The notes under the pieces: generated by a model
Databases searched by the model: none
The model's input: only the letters and a program-made list of their open reading frames with translations
Told to the model about the DNA's origin: nothing
Shown here: piece after piece, positions 24,232 to 33,742 of the stretch
Numbering within the stretch: the stretch's first letter is position 1
How the letters are laid out: every line of letters begins with the position of its first letter
Position numbers and translations under genes: made by a program
Source: Corynebacterium mucifaciens
GTDB lineage: Bacteria > Actinomycetota > Actinomycetes > Mycobacteriales > Mycobacteriaceae
Assembly (NCBI RefSeq): GCF_012396315.1
Contig: NZ_JAAXPF010000006.1
Coordinates: 1-64,000 of the forward strand
DNA length: 64,000 nt
Direction of reading: 5' to 3'

Positions 24232-24305
24232 TGGGGTTAGCGGGGCTCGAACCCGCGACCAACGGATTATGAGTCCGCAGCTCTAACCGACTGAGCTATA
24301 ACCCC
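24232..24305 (-). tRNA. tRNA-Met (CAT); tRNA-Ile2 not excluded
   Basis: The minus strand forms a complete cloverleaf. GGGGTTA pairs with TAACCCC, the D-arm is AGCTCAGTCGGTTAGAGCT, the anticodon loop is CTCATAA, and the T-arm contains GGGTTCGAGCCCC. The discriminator is A, and CCA is not encoded. CAT anticodons also occur in lysidine-modified tRNA-Ile2, which eye inspection cannot separate from elongator tRNA-Met. It lacks initiator features (three G-C pairs before the anticodon). Confidence 0.9.
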
Positions 24306-24388
24306 AAAAACGCGTGCGCTTCGGGAGATTCTACATCCCCGCAGTAGATGTGAATCACCGGGTGACAACGGAAGGTACCCTAGCCACC

Positions 24389-24661
24389 ATGTACCAATAC
24401 GTTATCGGAGCGGCCGCCGGGTACGTGCTGGGCACGAAAGCCGGCCGGAAGCGCTACCACCAGATTGTCAACGCCGCCCAAGCGGTTGCCACCTCCCCGG
24501 TGACCAAGCAGGTGACCGCGTCAGCCCGCCGGGCGATCGCCAACAAGATCGACCCGGAGCCGCGCATGCGCGAGGTCAAGGACCTGCGCAAGGGCAAGAA
24601 GCTGCGCGGCAAGTCCGCCAACCAGATCGAGGACACGATCTACGAGCCGGACCAAGACTAA
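24389..24661 (+). CDS. Small conserved hypothetical protein with N-terminal hydrophobic segment (90 residues)
   Basis: From ATG at 24389, with TACCCT (24376-24381) ending 7 nt upstream, the frame encodes 90 residues. It starts with MYQYVIGAAAGYVLGTKAGRK, a glycine-rich YtxH-like membrane segment. A basic helical region follows, then an acidic tail (EDTIYEPDQD). It is convergent with ppx, with stops 12 bp apart. Proteins of this type are common in corynebacteria, and the function is unknown. Confidence 0.7.
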   Translation: MYQYVIGAAAGYVLGTKAGRKRYHQIVNAAQAVATSPVTKQVTASARRAIANKIDPEPRMREVKDLRKGKKLRGKSANQIEDTIYEPDQD

Positions 24662-24673
24662 AGGCATCCGCCT

Positions 24674-25597
24674 TTAGTCTTGAATAAGTCCTGCCACGAT
24701 GCCGTCCAGGATGTCCTTCTCGCTAATGACGAAGCTGGTGGCGCCGGCTGCGCGCTCGAAGGCATCCATGAGCTGCTCCACCACCGTCGCGCCCGCGGCG
24801 ATGACGTCGGCGCGTCCTGGGTGGACGACGGGGTTCCCGCGGCGCTGGGCAGCGGTCTTGGAGCGCAGGTTTGCTGTCACATCGCGCAGGCGATCGAACG
24901 GGATCTCCGAGAGGTGGATCCGCGCTGGGTCGTAGCTGCCCAGCCCCTGCGCCAACGCGGAGAGCGTGGTGAAGGTGCCGGCGCAACCGACAAAGCACCG
25001 CGCGTCCGCGAAGGGTACTGCGTCGGACGCTTCCGCAATTCTTTCGTCTACGAACGCTCGCGCCGCAGCGGTCTCGTCGGCCGTGGGCGGATCCGTGTGC
25101 ATAATGCGCTCGGTAATGCGCACGCATCCCATTTGGGTGGAGACCGCGTGGCCCTCCATGACGAATTCGGTGGAGCCGCCGCCGAGGTCGATCACGCAAA
25201 ACGGGCCGCGTGCCGGGTCGATGTCGGCCGTCGCGCCGGCGAACGACAGAGCGGCTTCCTCCTCGCCGGAGATGACCTCCGCAACTGCGCCCGGCTGGAT
25301 CCGGCAAAGCAGTTCGCGGGTCATGGCGAAGAAGTCCTCGCGGTTCACTGCGTCGCGGGTGGCCGAGGTGGCCACCATACGCACACGGGTGACGCCCTCG
25401 CGCTGCATCTCCTCCACGTAGTCAGCGAGGGCTGCGCGGGTGCGCTCGATAGCCTCAGTCGCGAAGGCGCCGGTCTCGTCTACGCCCTGGCCGAGGCGGA
25501 CGATGGTGTTGCGGCGGGAGACCTCGCCTGCGTCAGTGTCGTGGATGAGCAGGCGGATGGAATTGGTGCCGCAATCCACGGCGGCGACGCGGGTCAT
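24674..25597 (-). CDS. ppx: Ppx/GppA family exopolyphosphatase
   Basis: This 307-residue protein has the actin-like ATPase fold of Ppx/GppA. The first phosphate loop is DCGTNSIRLL at about residue 8, and VIDLGGGSTEFV is the second at about 142. VISGEEEAALSF at about 115 holds the catalytic glutamate region. The enzyme removes phosphate from polyphosphate ends or from pppGpp. The ATG at 25597 overlaps the DUF501 stop (ATGA) and has GGAGGGG upstream, so an earlier ATG at 25777 is rejected. The order divIC-DUF501-ppx matches mycobacterial Rv1024-Rv1026. Confidence 0.9.
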   Translation of the reverse strand: MTRVAAVDCGTNSIRLLIHDTDAGEVSRRNTIVRLGQGVDETGAFATEAIERTRAALADYVEEMQREGVTRVRMVATSATRDAVNREDFFAMTRELLCRIQPGAVAEVISGEEEAALSFAGATADIDPARGPFCVIDLGGGSTEFVMEGHAVSTQMGCVRITERIMHTDPPTADETAAARAFVDERIAEASDAVPFADARCFVGCAGTFTTLSALAQGLGSYDPARIHLSEIPFDRLRDVTANLRSKTAAQRRGNPVVHPGRADVIAAGATVVEQLMDAFERAAGATSFVISEKDILDGIVAGLIQD

Positions 25598-26157
25598 GCC
25601 AACCCCTCCCCTGCTTCCTCGAGGGTTATGCCGAGGTCTGCCAGCGTCGGCCAGTCGGCAGGGATGGCCGTACCGCGCAGATCGCCGTGCTCGGCGGCGA
25701 GCGCGACGGCTTCGGTGCCGAAGCGGACGCGTTCCGGTCCCTCCGCCAGCGCGTAGGCGATGAGCACGTGGAGGCACTTCACCCGCTCCGGCATGCCGCC
25801 GCCGGAAAAATCCGTGCCTAGGTCCTCGATGGCGTTGCGCTGGGCAAGGAAGTGCTCATGAGCGGCTAGGTAGTCGGCGCGCAGCGCCTCACCCTCCTCA
25901 TTGTCCTCGTTGAGACGGTTTTCCATCCACTTCATCACCTGCGCGACCTCGAGGCGCGATGCCTCAGCGGTCAGGCGCGGGTCGGTGAGGTAGTAGAGGG
26001 TGGGAAACGGGGTGCCGTCGTCGAGCCTGGGGGCTGTTTTCACCACAGCCGGCTGGTCGTCCGGGGTGGTGTACGCGATGGCCAGCACGCCACGGGGGGT
26101 GCGGCCGAGTTGCTCTGCAACGATGGCGAGCTGTTCGTCTGCGGGAGGTGTGTGCAT
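25594..26157 (-). CDS. DUF501 domain-containing protein
   Basis: This 187-residue protein opens with DEQLAIVAEQLGRTPRGVLA and contains the family-typical TLYYLTDPRLTAEASRLE at about residue 50 and HEHFLAQRNAIEDL at about 105. A conserved SGGGMPERVKCLHVLIAYAL segment follows at about 118. Its position before ppx and after divIC in actinobacteria is conserved. Its function is unknown. Here the usual neighbour divIC is separated from it by an inserted EcsC-like gene. Confidence 0.85.
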   Translation of the reverse strand: MHTPPADEQLAIVAEQLGRTPRGVLAIAYTTPDDQPAVVKTAPRLDDGTPFPTLYYLTDPRLTAEASRLEVAQVMKWMENRLNEDNEEGEALRADYLAAHEHFLAQRNAIEDLGTDFSGGGMPERVKCLHVLIAYALAEGPERVRFGTEAVALAAEHGDLRGTAIPADWPTLADLGITLEEAGEGLA

Positions 26158-26162
26158 GCGGG

Positions 26163-26972
26163 CTATTGTCCCACAGCAGATGTGGGCGCCGGTATCTCCT
26201 TAAGGGTGCGTTGCAGACGATCAGCTTGGTTCTTCAGCGAGACGTAAGTGATGGAACCGCCCACAAATGCACCAACCACCGGAATTGACTTTTGAACTGC
26301 TTTGCCGGTCATATCTTTCGTTAGCTTCACGCCGACCTGCTTGAGCACCTGCTTGGCCACTGGATACCAAGCAGTTTTAGTTAGTGCCTGGTTAGCGACG
26401 CGCCTGCCCATTTTTGGCGCCACCTGAGCAGCGAAGGCACGCAGGGCGTTGTTGGCGCCTCCCACTCCGATCATCACGCCTAGCAACATGAGGAACTGGC
26501 CTAGCACTTCATCGGTTACATCATCAGCCTCTCGAATGAAATCTTTCCACCCATAGATATAGGCCAGTTTTTGCATAATCCGGAATGCATGTATGTAATA
26601 TTGTGTAACGTCACCGGGAAGCACCACGGCAAGTGTTGCTGCACCACCCACACCTGCAGCCATAGACAAGTAAGTGGAGTTCCTAGTTTCAAAATTGATA
26701 CTGGAGTTTGCGATCTTGTCGAGAACGGCCGGTGGAATATCCGCTGCGGTCGTGCCCTCGCGCAAAGCAATCGCGATGGTTTCAGGAGCAACCCCAGCCT
26801 GACTTAATTGGCTTCGCAGGAAGTGGTCTCTGTCCACCCTTGCGAGCTTGAACCGTAATGCTTTCTTTAGAAACTCGACCGCGAAGTTTTCGTTTTCGTT
26901 GAGCAGGTCGGTAACGGACTCTGATTCGATCGCGCCCGCTTTCGTTGTAAGTTTTTTGGAATATTTTGTCAT
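26163..26972 (-). CDS. EcsC-like protein inserted into the divIC-DUF501-ppx operon
   Basis: This 269-residue protein has the EcsC-type central pattern VLPGDVTQYYIHAFRIMQKL at about residue 115, with flanking hydrophobic segments (AAGVGGAATLAVV, FLMLLGVMIGVGGANNAL). A C-terminal glycine-rich helix IPVVGAFVGGSITYVS follows. EcsC-family proteins are poorly understood. The start at 26972 has GGAG 6 nt upstream. Base composition is lower in G+C than its neighbours (a sampled line is 29/60). It interrupts a gene order that is otherwise conserved in actinobacteria, so it was probably acquired. Confidence 0.65.
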   Translation of the reverse strand: MTKYSKKLTTKAGAIESESVTDLLNENENFAVEFLKKALRFKLARVDRDHFLRSQLSQAGVAPETIAIALREGTTAADIPPAVLDKIANSSINFETRNSTYLSMAAGVGGAATLAVVLPGDVTQYYIHAFRIMQKLAYIYGWKDFIREADDVTDEVLGQFLMLLGVMIGVGGANNALRAFAAQVAPKMGRRVANQALTKTAWYPVAKQVLKQVGVKLTKDMTGKAVQKSIPVVGAFVGGSITYVSLKNQADRLQRTLKEIPAPTSAVGQ

Positions 26973-27007
26973 CGAAGTCTCCACTCCGTCTGTTTCTCTC
27001 GAGTCAA

Positions 27008-27601
27008 TTACTGGGCGGGATCTTGTGGAGCGTCGGGCGCAGGAGCGGGAGCTTCCGGGGCCGACGACACCTCAGGGGCGGAGGCGGGCGAAGCGTCGTC
27101 GGCAGGCGGGAGCGCCTCGGGGACCTCACGCAAGGAATCCCACAGCACCTCAGCCCAGCCGCGCGTGTCCGGAACGTCGTCCTTGCCGGTGGTGATGGCC
27201 TCCGGCGCGGTCATGCGCGGGTCGATGATGCGCCACGCGGTCTCGCCCTCCTCCATCACCCCGAGGCGACGGCGGGCTTCCTGCTTGAGGTACTCCTCGT
27301 CGTCGTACTTCGCGATGTCGTTTTCGAGCGCCTCTTTCTGGGCCTCGAGTCGGGCGATGGATTCATTGGCCCGGGCGATTTCGGCGCGTCCCTCGTAGAA
27401 GTTGCGCAGCGGGGCGGCGATGGCCAGCAGTACCACGATCAGCACGCCGATCAGGATCACCACGCTCGCCATGTCCTGTTTCGGAAACGCAATGGCCCGG
27501 CCGCGCTGCTTGCGCTGGGCGGCGCGCTCGGCGTTTTCCCGGTCGCGGCTGGCAACGGGGACCGTGCTGGGGCGGCGGGGCCGGATCGAGCGCTTCCTCA
27601 T
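27008..27601 (-). CDS. DivIC/FtsB-like septum formation initiator protein
   Basis: This 197-residue protein has a basic cytoplasmic N-terminus and one membrane segment at about residues 45-65 (SVVILIGVLIVVLLAIAAP). A coiled coil follows (IARLEAQKEALENDIAKYDDE), then the family-typical YLKQEARRRLGVMEEGE. A Pro/Ala-rich tail ends the protein. It belongs to the division complex with FtsL/FtsQ-type partners. The gene follows eno, as in mycobacteria (Rv1023-Rv1024). Confidence 0.85.
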   Translation of the reverse strand: MRKRSIRPRRPSTVPVASRDRENAERAAQRKQRGRAIAFPKQDMASVVILIGVLIVVLLAIAAPLRNFYEGRAEIARANESIARLEAQKEALENDIAKYDDEEYLKQEARRRLGVMEEGETAWRIIDPRMTAPEAITTGKDDVPDTRGWAEVLWDSLREVPEALPPADDASPASAPEVSSAPEAPAPAPDAPQDPAQ

Positions 27602-27639
27602 AGTCTGCAGATGATACGTCAGGGGCCAAGCTCGCCAGA

Positions 27640-27666
27640 GGCCCCGCGCCGGGAACGGGCGGGGCC
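27640..27666 (-). terminator. G+C-rich hairpin after eno
   Basis: GGCCCCGC (27640-27647) pairs with GCGGGGCC (27659-27666) between the eno stop and the divIC start. No T-run follows, so it may act as an attenuator, reducing rather than stopping read-through. Confidence 0.4.
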
Positions 27667-27691
27667 GAAAGGTGCGTCGCTAGGCAGGTGT

Positions 27692-28996
<1,305 letters not shown>

Positions 28997-29033
28997 TTAC
29001 CGGGGTCCAGCTTAGCCGTCGGCCGAGGCGATC

Positions 29034-29840
29034 TCAGCGATGTGCGGGTTGGTTCACGGCGTAATTCGCTGCCGCGTCGCGCACCCGCGCGACGTAGTCG
29101 TTGGACTGGTTGTAGGCGAAGATGGCCTGCCGCCACCCCTCCTCCGTGGCGAGGTCGCGGCTGCCGCCGCCGGAGTTGCACAGCAGGTTGGCGGCGCCGA
29201 GCGCCGCATCGTCGATCTGCTGCGGGTCAGCGACGCCGTCGCCGTTGGCGTCGCGGCCGTAGCGGCCCCACGATTCGGGGATGAACTGCATAGGCCCGAC
29301 GGCACGGTCGAACTCGGTGTCGCCGTCGTATGTGCCGCCGTCGGTGTCGCCTACCCGCGCGAAACCGTCGCCGTCCAGCCTCGGGCCGATGATGCGCGGG
29401 TCCGGGTAGCCGTTCAGGTCCAGCACGGAGTTGTGGAACCGGCCGGTGTACGTGCCGTGCCGGGTTTCTACCCAGCCGATGCCTGCCAGCGTGTTCCATG
29501 TGAGGTTGCACGCCGGCCAAGACTCGGCGGCGATCAGCGCCGCGTTGGCGTAGGCCCGGACGGCCTGCCCAGAAATGTCGGTGGCATTGCCGATGTCCTG
29601 GGACCAATCAAACAGCAGGTCAGAGGTGCGGCCCGGCGCATGGATGTCGATCGCCGGGGGCGCCTCCGCGGCCGGCGGCGGCATCGTGGACGGCACGGGC
29701 TGGAGCGGCTCCTGCTGCTCCGGCGTGGAGAACGCCGCGATTAGCCAGGCGATCAGCGCGACGACCATGACGACGGCCGCGGCCGCCGCGATGAGCCCCG
29801 CGCAGCCGCACCCGCGCGCTACTCGCCTGGCTGCAGTCAT
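29034..29840 (-). CDS. Membrane-anchored lytic murein transglycosylase (LpqU-like)
   Basis: This 268-residue protein has an N-terminal membrane segment at about residues 14-37 and a Pro-rich linker. The lytic transglycosylase domain includes AGIGWVETRHGTY, with catalytic Glu125, and GPMQFIPESWGRYG at about 193. DANGDGVADP looks like a calcium-binding loop. The enzyme cleaves peptidoglycan glycan strands. Its position beside eno matches mycobacterial LpqU (Rv1022), though here I see no clear lipobox. Confidence 0.88.
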   Translation of the reverse strand: MTAARRVARGCGCAGLIAAAAAVVMVVALIAWLIAAFSTPEQQEPLQPVPSTMPPPAAEAPPAIDIHAPGRTSDLLFDWSQDIGNATDISGQAVRAYANAALIAAESWPACNLTWNTLAGIGWVETRHGTYTGRFHNSVLDLNGYPDPRIIGPRLDGDGFARVGDTDGGTYDGDTEFDRAVGPMQFIPESWGRYGRDANGDGVADPQQIDDAALGAANLLCNSGGGSRDLATEEGWRQAIFAYNQSNDYVARVRDAAANYAVNQPAHR

Positions 29841-29889
29841 GGGCGAAAAGTGTACCGGTCCGTCGCTAGCCGCTAAATTTCCGCGCCTA

Positions 29890-30513
29890 CTACTGCTGTT
29901 CGCTTTGCGAATCCGCTCCCTGGGCTTTCCCCTCCGCCCAGAGCCGGTCCTGGGTGGCCTTGTCCACCAGGCCGGTGGAGCCGTCGAAAAGGTAAGGCGC
30001 GCGGCGGCGCATCTTCTGCACGAACGCGTCGGCGACCTCGGCGAAGTCGAACGCCCCGCCTTCCGACGCTATTTCGGCGTGAAACAAGATTTGGAGGAGC
30101 AGATCTGCGAGTTCGGACTTTAGGGCGTCGCTAGGCAAATCGTCCTCGATCGCCTCCGCGACCTCCTCCGCCTCCTCCCGCAGATACGGCAGGAGGCTTT
30201 GGTGCGTCATCTCTTGCTCCCACTCGCCGCGGCGGCGGGCGGCGTGCATCGTGCGGGTGGCTTGGTAGACGGGATCCGCAAGACTATCGACGCGTTCCGT
30301 CACCGCCCCTTCCCCCTGCCAACGCAGCACCTCCGGATCCTCAGGGTCCGTCGAGATTAGCCAGCGGTGCTCGCCGCCTGCGGTGTCGAGGGCCCAACGC
30401 ACATCGACCGGAACCTCGGGCGTGAACGCAACCTCGCCCGAGATGCGGCCGGCGAGGTGGAGCGGGATGAGGGTGGGCCAGCGGGGGTCGAGGAGCAGGA
30501 CGGTTGCGGTCAT
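29890..30513 (-). CDS. mazG: MazG-family nucleoside triphosphate pyrophosphohydrolase
   Basis: This 207-residue protein has a MazG domain with LREEAEEVAEAI at about residue 111-122 and SELADLLLQILFHAEI at about 133-148, the Glu/Asp metal ligands. A variable N-terminal domain of about 75 residues precedes it. MazG removes abnormal or damaged NTPs. ATG at 30513 lies 8 nt after TACACT (30527-30522), so the message is leaderless. Only 34 bp separate it from the divergent gene at 30548, and the two promoters overlap. Confidence 0.88.
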   Translation of the reverse strand: MTATVLLLDPRWPTLIPLHLAGRISGEVAFTPEVPVDVRWALDTAGGEHRWLISTDPEDPEVLRWQGEGAVTERVDSLADPVYQATRTMHAARRRGEWEQEMTHQSLLPYLREEAEEVAEAIEDDLPSDALKSELADLLLQILFHAEIASEGGAFDFAEVADAFVQKMRRRAPYLFDGSTGLVDKATQDRLWAEGKAQGADSQSEQQ

Positions 30514-30521
30514 GGAGGGCA

Positions 30522-30540
30522 AGTGTAGGGCCTCTAAGAT
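30522..30540. promoter_or_regulatory. Overlapping divergent promoters in a 34-bp intergenic gap
   Basis: TACACT for mazG (30527-30522, minus) and TAAGAT for the plus-strand gene (30535-30540) both sit at leaderless distance from their start codons (8 and 7 nt). Each -35 region must lie at or inside the other gene's start, so the two polymerases cannot bind at once. Confidence 0.6.
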
Positions 30541-30547
30541 GGGGCGC

Positions 30548-31195
30548 ATGACTCAGATTGCAGAAGCCCTCGAGGCCGTCAAGCCCACCGCACAGGACGT
30601 GCTGGGCGACTCCGTGACCTTCTCCCCCATCCGCTGGAAGACCGGGTGGCCGCACCACCTGCGTCGCGTGCCGCCGTTCCGCGACGACGCCAGCGCGTCC
30701 ATCACGCGCTCTGAGGTGTTCGCGTTTGCGGCGGACGTGGTTGAGTCCGGCTACGCGCGCGAGCAGATCATCGACTTCCTCGGCGCGTGCTTCGCATACG
30801 TCGCGGGCCAATCCAACCAGGTGATGCAGATGCAGGCATTTTTGCGCAACAAGGGCAACGCGTCGAAGTTGCTGGCTGCGGTGCGCAAACTCGACAGCGC
30901 GGGCGCGGTGGACGCTTACGGCGCCCTGGTCGCGACCGGGCTGGCGCCGAAGTTCGCCTCCGCCGTGGCGTACTTCTTGGCCGGCGAGCAGGAGCCGGGC
31001 GAGGCCTCGAAGCCGGTGATTATCTGCTCGAACCGCGCGCGGGTTGCCGGCCTGACCAAGGAGGCCGACTGGTCCGCCGAGGAGTACGGCGAATACCTCG
31101 ACGCGCTGAAGGGAGGCCGCGACGCCTACGACGCCGAGCTGCCCCTCGACGCCGTGGAGTGGGCGTTGCGGGAGTTCGCTCGTCGCTCCGAGTAG
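30548..31195 (+). CDS. Conserved hypothetical protein, possibly OGG-like helix-hairpin-helix fold
   Basis: This 215-residue protein has no signal or membrane segment. A segment ALVATGLAPKFASAVAYFL at about residue 122, followed by KPVIICSNRARVAGL at about 155, resembles the helix-hairpin and following strand of OGG-fold DNA glycosylase-like proteins. The match is weak. ATG at 30548 is preferred because TAAGAT ends 7 nt upstream. In-frame starts further upstream lie inside mazG. Divergence from mazG (nucleotide-pool cleaning) would fit a DNA-damage role, but this is speculation. Confidence 0.6.
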   Translation: MTQIAEALEAVKPTAQDVLGDSVTFSPIRWKTGWPHHLRRVPPFRDDASASITRSEVFAFAADVVESGYAREQIIDFLGACFAYVAGQSNQVMQMQAFLRNKGNASKLLAAVRKLDSAGAVDAYGALVATGLAPKFASAVAYFLAGEQEPGEASKPVIICSNRARVAGLTKEADWSAEEYGEYLDALKGGRDAYDAELPLDAVEWALREFARRSE

Positions 31196-31388
31196 GGGGC
31201 CGTAGCGCGGCGTTTCCCCGCTCCTTAAATAGTGAAACGCTTCTAGAGGCAAAGGTGTGTTTACGCAACGTGGCAAATATATGCCGCATTGCAATTTCGA
31301 CACACTGGCGGTTCTCGTCTTAGCGCGGATTGGGGCACATGGGCGAGGCCGGGTCCGAATCGCGGACACCAGCGCCCGCGCGACCCCA

Positions 31389-33317
31389 CTACCGGGTGCC
31401 GCGAAAGGCGCGGTCGTTGAGGTCGCGGCGTGCCTGCTCCAGCGCGACAAGGTCGGAGAACAGCGCATTGTAGGCCTCTTCGTCGTCGGATGGCCGCATG
31501 CGCTGGAGCTGGGACTTCAGCTGCGCGATCTGCTGGCCCACCCGGGTTTCCTGCAGGCGCGACAACACGGAGTCGGCGTACTCATAGAGGTCGTCGGCGT
31601 GAATGGGTTCGACGGCCAGCTCGGAGACGAAGTTGCGTCCGGCGTAGTCGCGCATCTCGCCGGCCACAGCGGCGAGGAAGTTCGACTCCTCGGCGGGATT
31701 GTCAGCGCCAGCCCGGGCGCAGCCGCCAGCGGCGGTGATGGCCTCCCGGACCTGGTGGTAGGCGTCGTGGGTGAATGCGTCCGGGTTGATGCCGTCAAAG
31801 TAGTTGCCAGCGGCGGCGGGGTGCTGCAGGGCGATCTTCAACGCCTCGCGCTGGGGCCACAGCACCGGGTCGTCGGGGCGCGGCGGGATGAGGATCTCGG
31901 ACTGCGCGCCGGAAGCGTCCGGCCCCGCGGCCGCGGCCGGGTCTCTGACCTCGGCCTTAGGCGTGCGTTTCTGCTTCTTCGGCTTCTTCGCCTCCGCGCG
32001 GACCTGCTCGAGCACCTCGTCGGGGTTGGGCCAGCCAACCCAGCCGGCCAGCCTGCGCGCGTACTCCTGTTGGAGCACGCGGTCGGAGATGGTGGCGACG
32101 ACGGGGACGGTGCGTCGCAAGGCTTGCACGCGTCCTTCGGCGGAATCGAGCGAGTAGTCCTGCAACAGGGACTCGATGACGAACTCGTAGACGGGCACGC
32201 GGGAGGCGACCAAGTCGCGCACGGCCGAGTCGCCGCGGGCGAGGCGCAGGTCGCACGGGTCCATGCCGTCGGGCGCGACCGCGACGAACGACTGGGCGCC
32301 GAACTCCGCGTCAGTCTCAAACGCGCGTATGGCGGCTTTCTGGCCGGCCTCGTCGCCGTCGAAGGTGTAGATGAGCTCGCCGCGGAAGAAACTGTCGTCC
32401 AGCATGAGGCGGCGGATCAGACTCATGTGGTCGCCGCCGAACGCGGTGCCGCAGGTGGCCACGGCGGTATCCACGCCCGCGGCGTGCATAGCCATCACGT
32501 CGGTGTAGCCCTCCACCACGACGGTCTGGTGCTTCTCCGCGATGTTCTTCTTGGCCTTATCAATGCCGAAGAGCACCTTGGATTTGTGGTACAGCAGCGT
32601 GTCCTGGGTGTTGATGTACTTGCCCAGAGGGTCGTCGTCGTAAAGCTTGCGCGCGCCGAAGCCGATGACGTTGGAGGCGGTGTCTTTGATCGGCCAAATC
32701 AGGCGGCCGCGGAATTTATCGATCGGCCCGCGTTTGCCCATCGAGGACAGTCCGGCGTCGATAAGCTCCTGCACCTCAAAGCCCTTGCGTAGCAGGTGCT
32801 TGGTCATCGAGTCCCAGCCACGGGGCGCGTAGCCGCACTCGAAATCGTAGATGAGCTCGCGCGAGAAACCGCGCTGTAGCAGCATGTCGCGCGCGGGGGC
32901 GGCGTCGGCGGTTTCCAGCTGCTCGCGGAAGTAGTCGTGGGCGGCCTTGTTGGCTGCGAGCAGCCGCTGGCGCGTGCCGCGGTCTACCTGGCGCGCGCCC
33001 GTGGACCCACCCTGGTAGTTGATGTGGTAGCCGATGTGGTCGGCCACCGCCTCCACGGCCTCGGGGAAGGTCAGTTGCTCCATCTCCATCATGAAGGAGA
33101 AGACGTCGCCGCCCTTGCCCGTGGAGAAGCAATGGTAATAGCCGTGCGCGGGACGGACGTGGAAGCTCGGCGTGCGCTCGTCCTTGAACGGGCTCAGGCC
33201 CTTCAGCGAGTCGTGCCCGGCAGGCTTGAGCTGCACGTATTCGCCGACAATCTCGTCGAGCGGCGCGCGCTGGCGGATAGCTTCGATGTCGCTATCCGGA
33301 ATTCTGCCCCTTGCCAT
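31389..33317 (-). CDS. dnaG: DNA primase DnaG
   Basis: This 642-residue primase has an N-terminal zinc-ribbon-like region, a TOPRIM catalytic core (VVVEGYTDVMAMHAAGV and LIYTFDGDEAGQKA) and a C-terminal helicase-binding domain. It makes RNA primers at the replication fork. Where other primases have the four zinc ligands of the CHC2 finger, this protein reads GLSPFKDERTPSF and HCFSTGKGGD. Three ligands are therefore Ser42, Lys45 and Thr66, and only Cys63 is kept. The start at 33317 is supported by TAGAGT (33330-33325) 7 nt upstream. Confidence 0.95.
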   Translation of the reverse strand: MARGRIPDSDIEAIRQRAPLDEIVGEYVQLKPAGHDSLKGLSPFKDERTPSFHVRPAHGYYHCFSTGKGGDVFSFMMEMEQLTFPEAVEAVADHIGYHINYQGGSTGARQVDRGTRQRLLAANKAAHDYFREQLETADAAPARDMLLQRGFSRELIYDFECGYAPRGWDSMTKHLLRKGFEVQELIDAGLSSMGKRGPIDKFRGRLIWPIKDTASNVIGFGARKLYDDDPLGKYINTQDTLLYHKSKVLFGIDKAKKNIAEKHQTVVVEGYTDVMAMHAAGVDTAVATCGTAFGGDHMSLIRRLMLDDSFFRGELIYTFDGDEAGQKAAIRAFETDAEFGAQSFVAVAPDGMDPCDLRLARGDSAVRDLVASRVPVYEFVIESLLQDYSLDSAEGRVQALRRTVPVVATISDRVLQQEYARRLAGWVGWPNPDEVLEQVRAEAKKPKKQKRTPKAEVRDPAAAAGPDASGAQSEILIPPRPDDPVLWPQREALKIALQHPAAAGNYFDGINPDAFTHDAYHQVREAITAAGGCARAGADNPAEESNFLAAVAGEMRDYAGRNFVSELAVEPIHADDLYEYADSVLSRLQETRVGQQIAQLKSQLQRMRPSDDEEAYNALFSDLVALEQARRDLNDRAFRGTR

Positions 33318-33352
33318 GGCGCTCACTCTAGCGCGTGGCACGATATGCCCCT

Positions 33353-33742
33353 ATGAAGCGCCCATTCACCCTGCTCGCATGCTGTTTCTTAGGCGGCTGC
33401 CTAGCGACGCCACCTTCGGCCCCTCCCCATCCCGACCTCCCGGCGTCGGGGCTTACCGCGTGCGGCGCACTCCCCCGCGAGGCGTGGGACACCGTCGACC
33501 TCATCGAAGCCGGCGGGCCCTTCCCGTACCCGGACAACGACGACCGGCGCTTCGGCAACTACGAACGAACCCTTCCCGAGCAGCCGAAGAACTACTACCG
33601 CGAGTACACCGTGGACACCCCGGGTGTGAGCCACCGGGGCGCGCGCCGTATCGTCACGGGCGGCGGGGCGGACGGCCACGTCGACGAGTGGTTCTACACG
33701 GCAGACCACTACGAATCCTTCTGCGAAATGGAGGTCAACTAA
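33353..33742 (+). CDS. Secreted guanyl-specific ribonuclease (RNase Sa / N1-T1 family)
   Basis: This 129-residue protein has a short hydrophobic N-terminus with a lipobox-like LGGC (Cys16), so it may be a lipoprotein or secreted. The mature part matches RNase Sa: GGPFPYPDND, then YYREYTVDTPG with the general base Glu84. Next come RGARRIVTG with the phosphate-binding arginines at about 95-99, and TADHYESF with the general acid His119. All catalytic residues are present, so it should cut RNA after guanosine. Its stop shares one base with the start of the barstar gene, giving a coupled enzyme-inhibitor pair. Confidence 0.88.
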   Translation: MKRPFTLLACCFLGGCLATPPSAPPHPDLPASGLTACGALPREAWDTVDLIEAGGPFPYPDNDDRRFGNYERTLPEQPKNYYREYTVDTPGVSHRGARRIVTGGGADGHVDEWFYTADHYESFCEMEVN

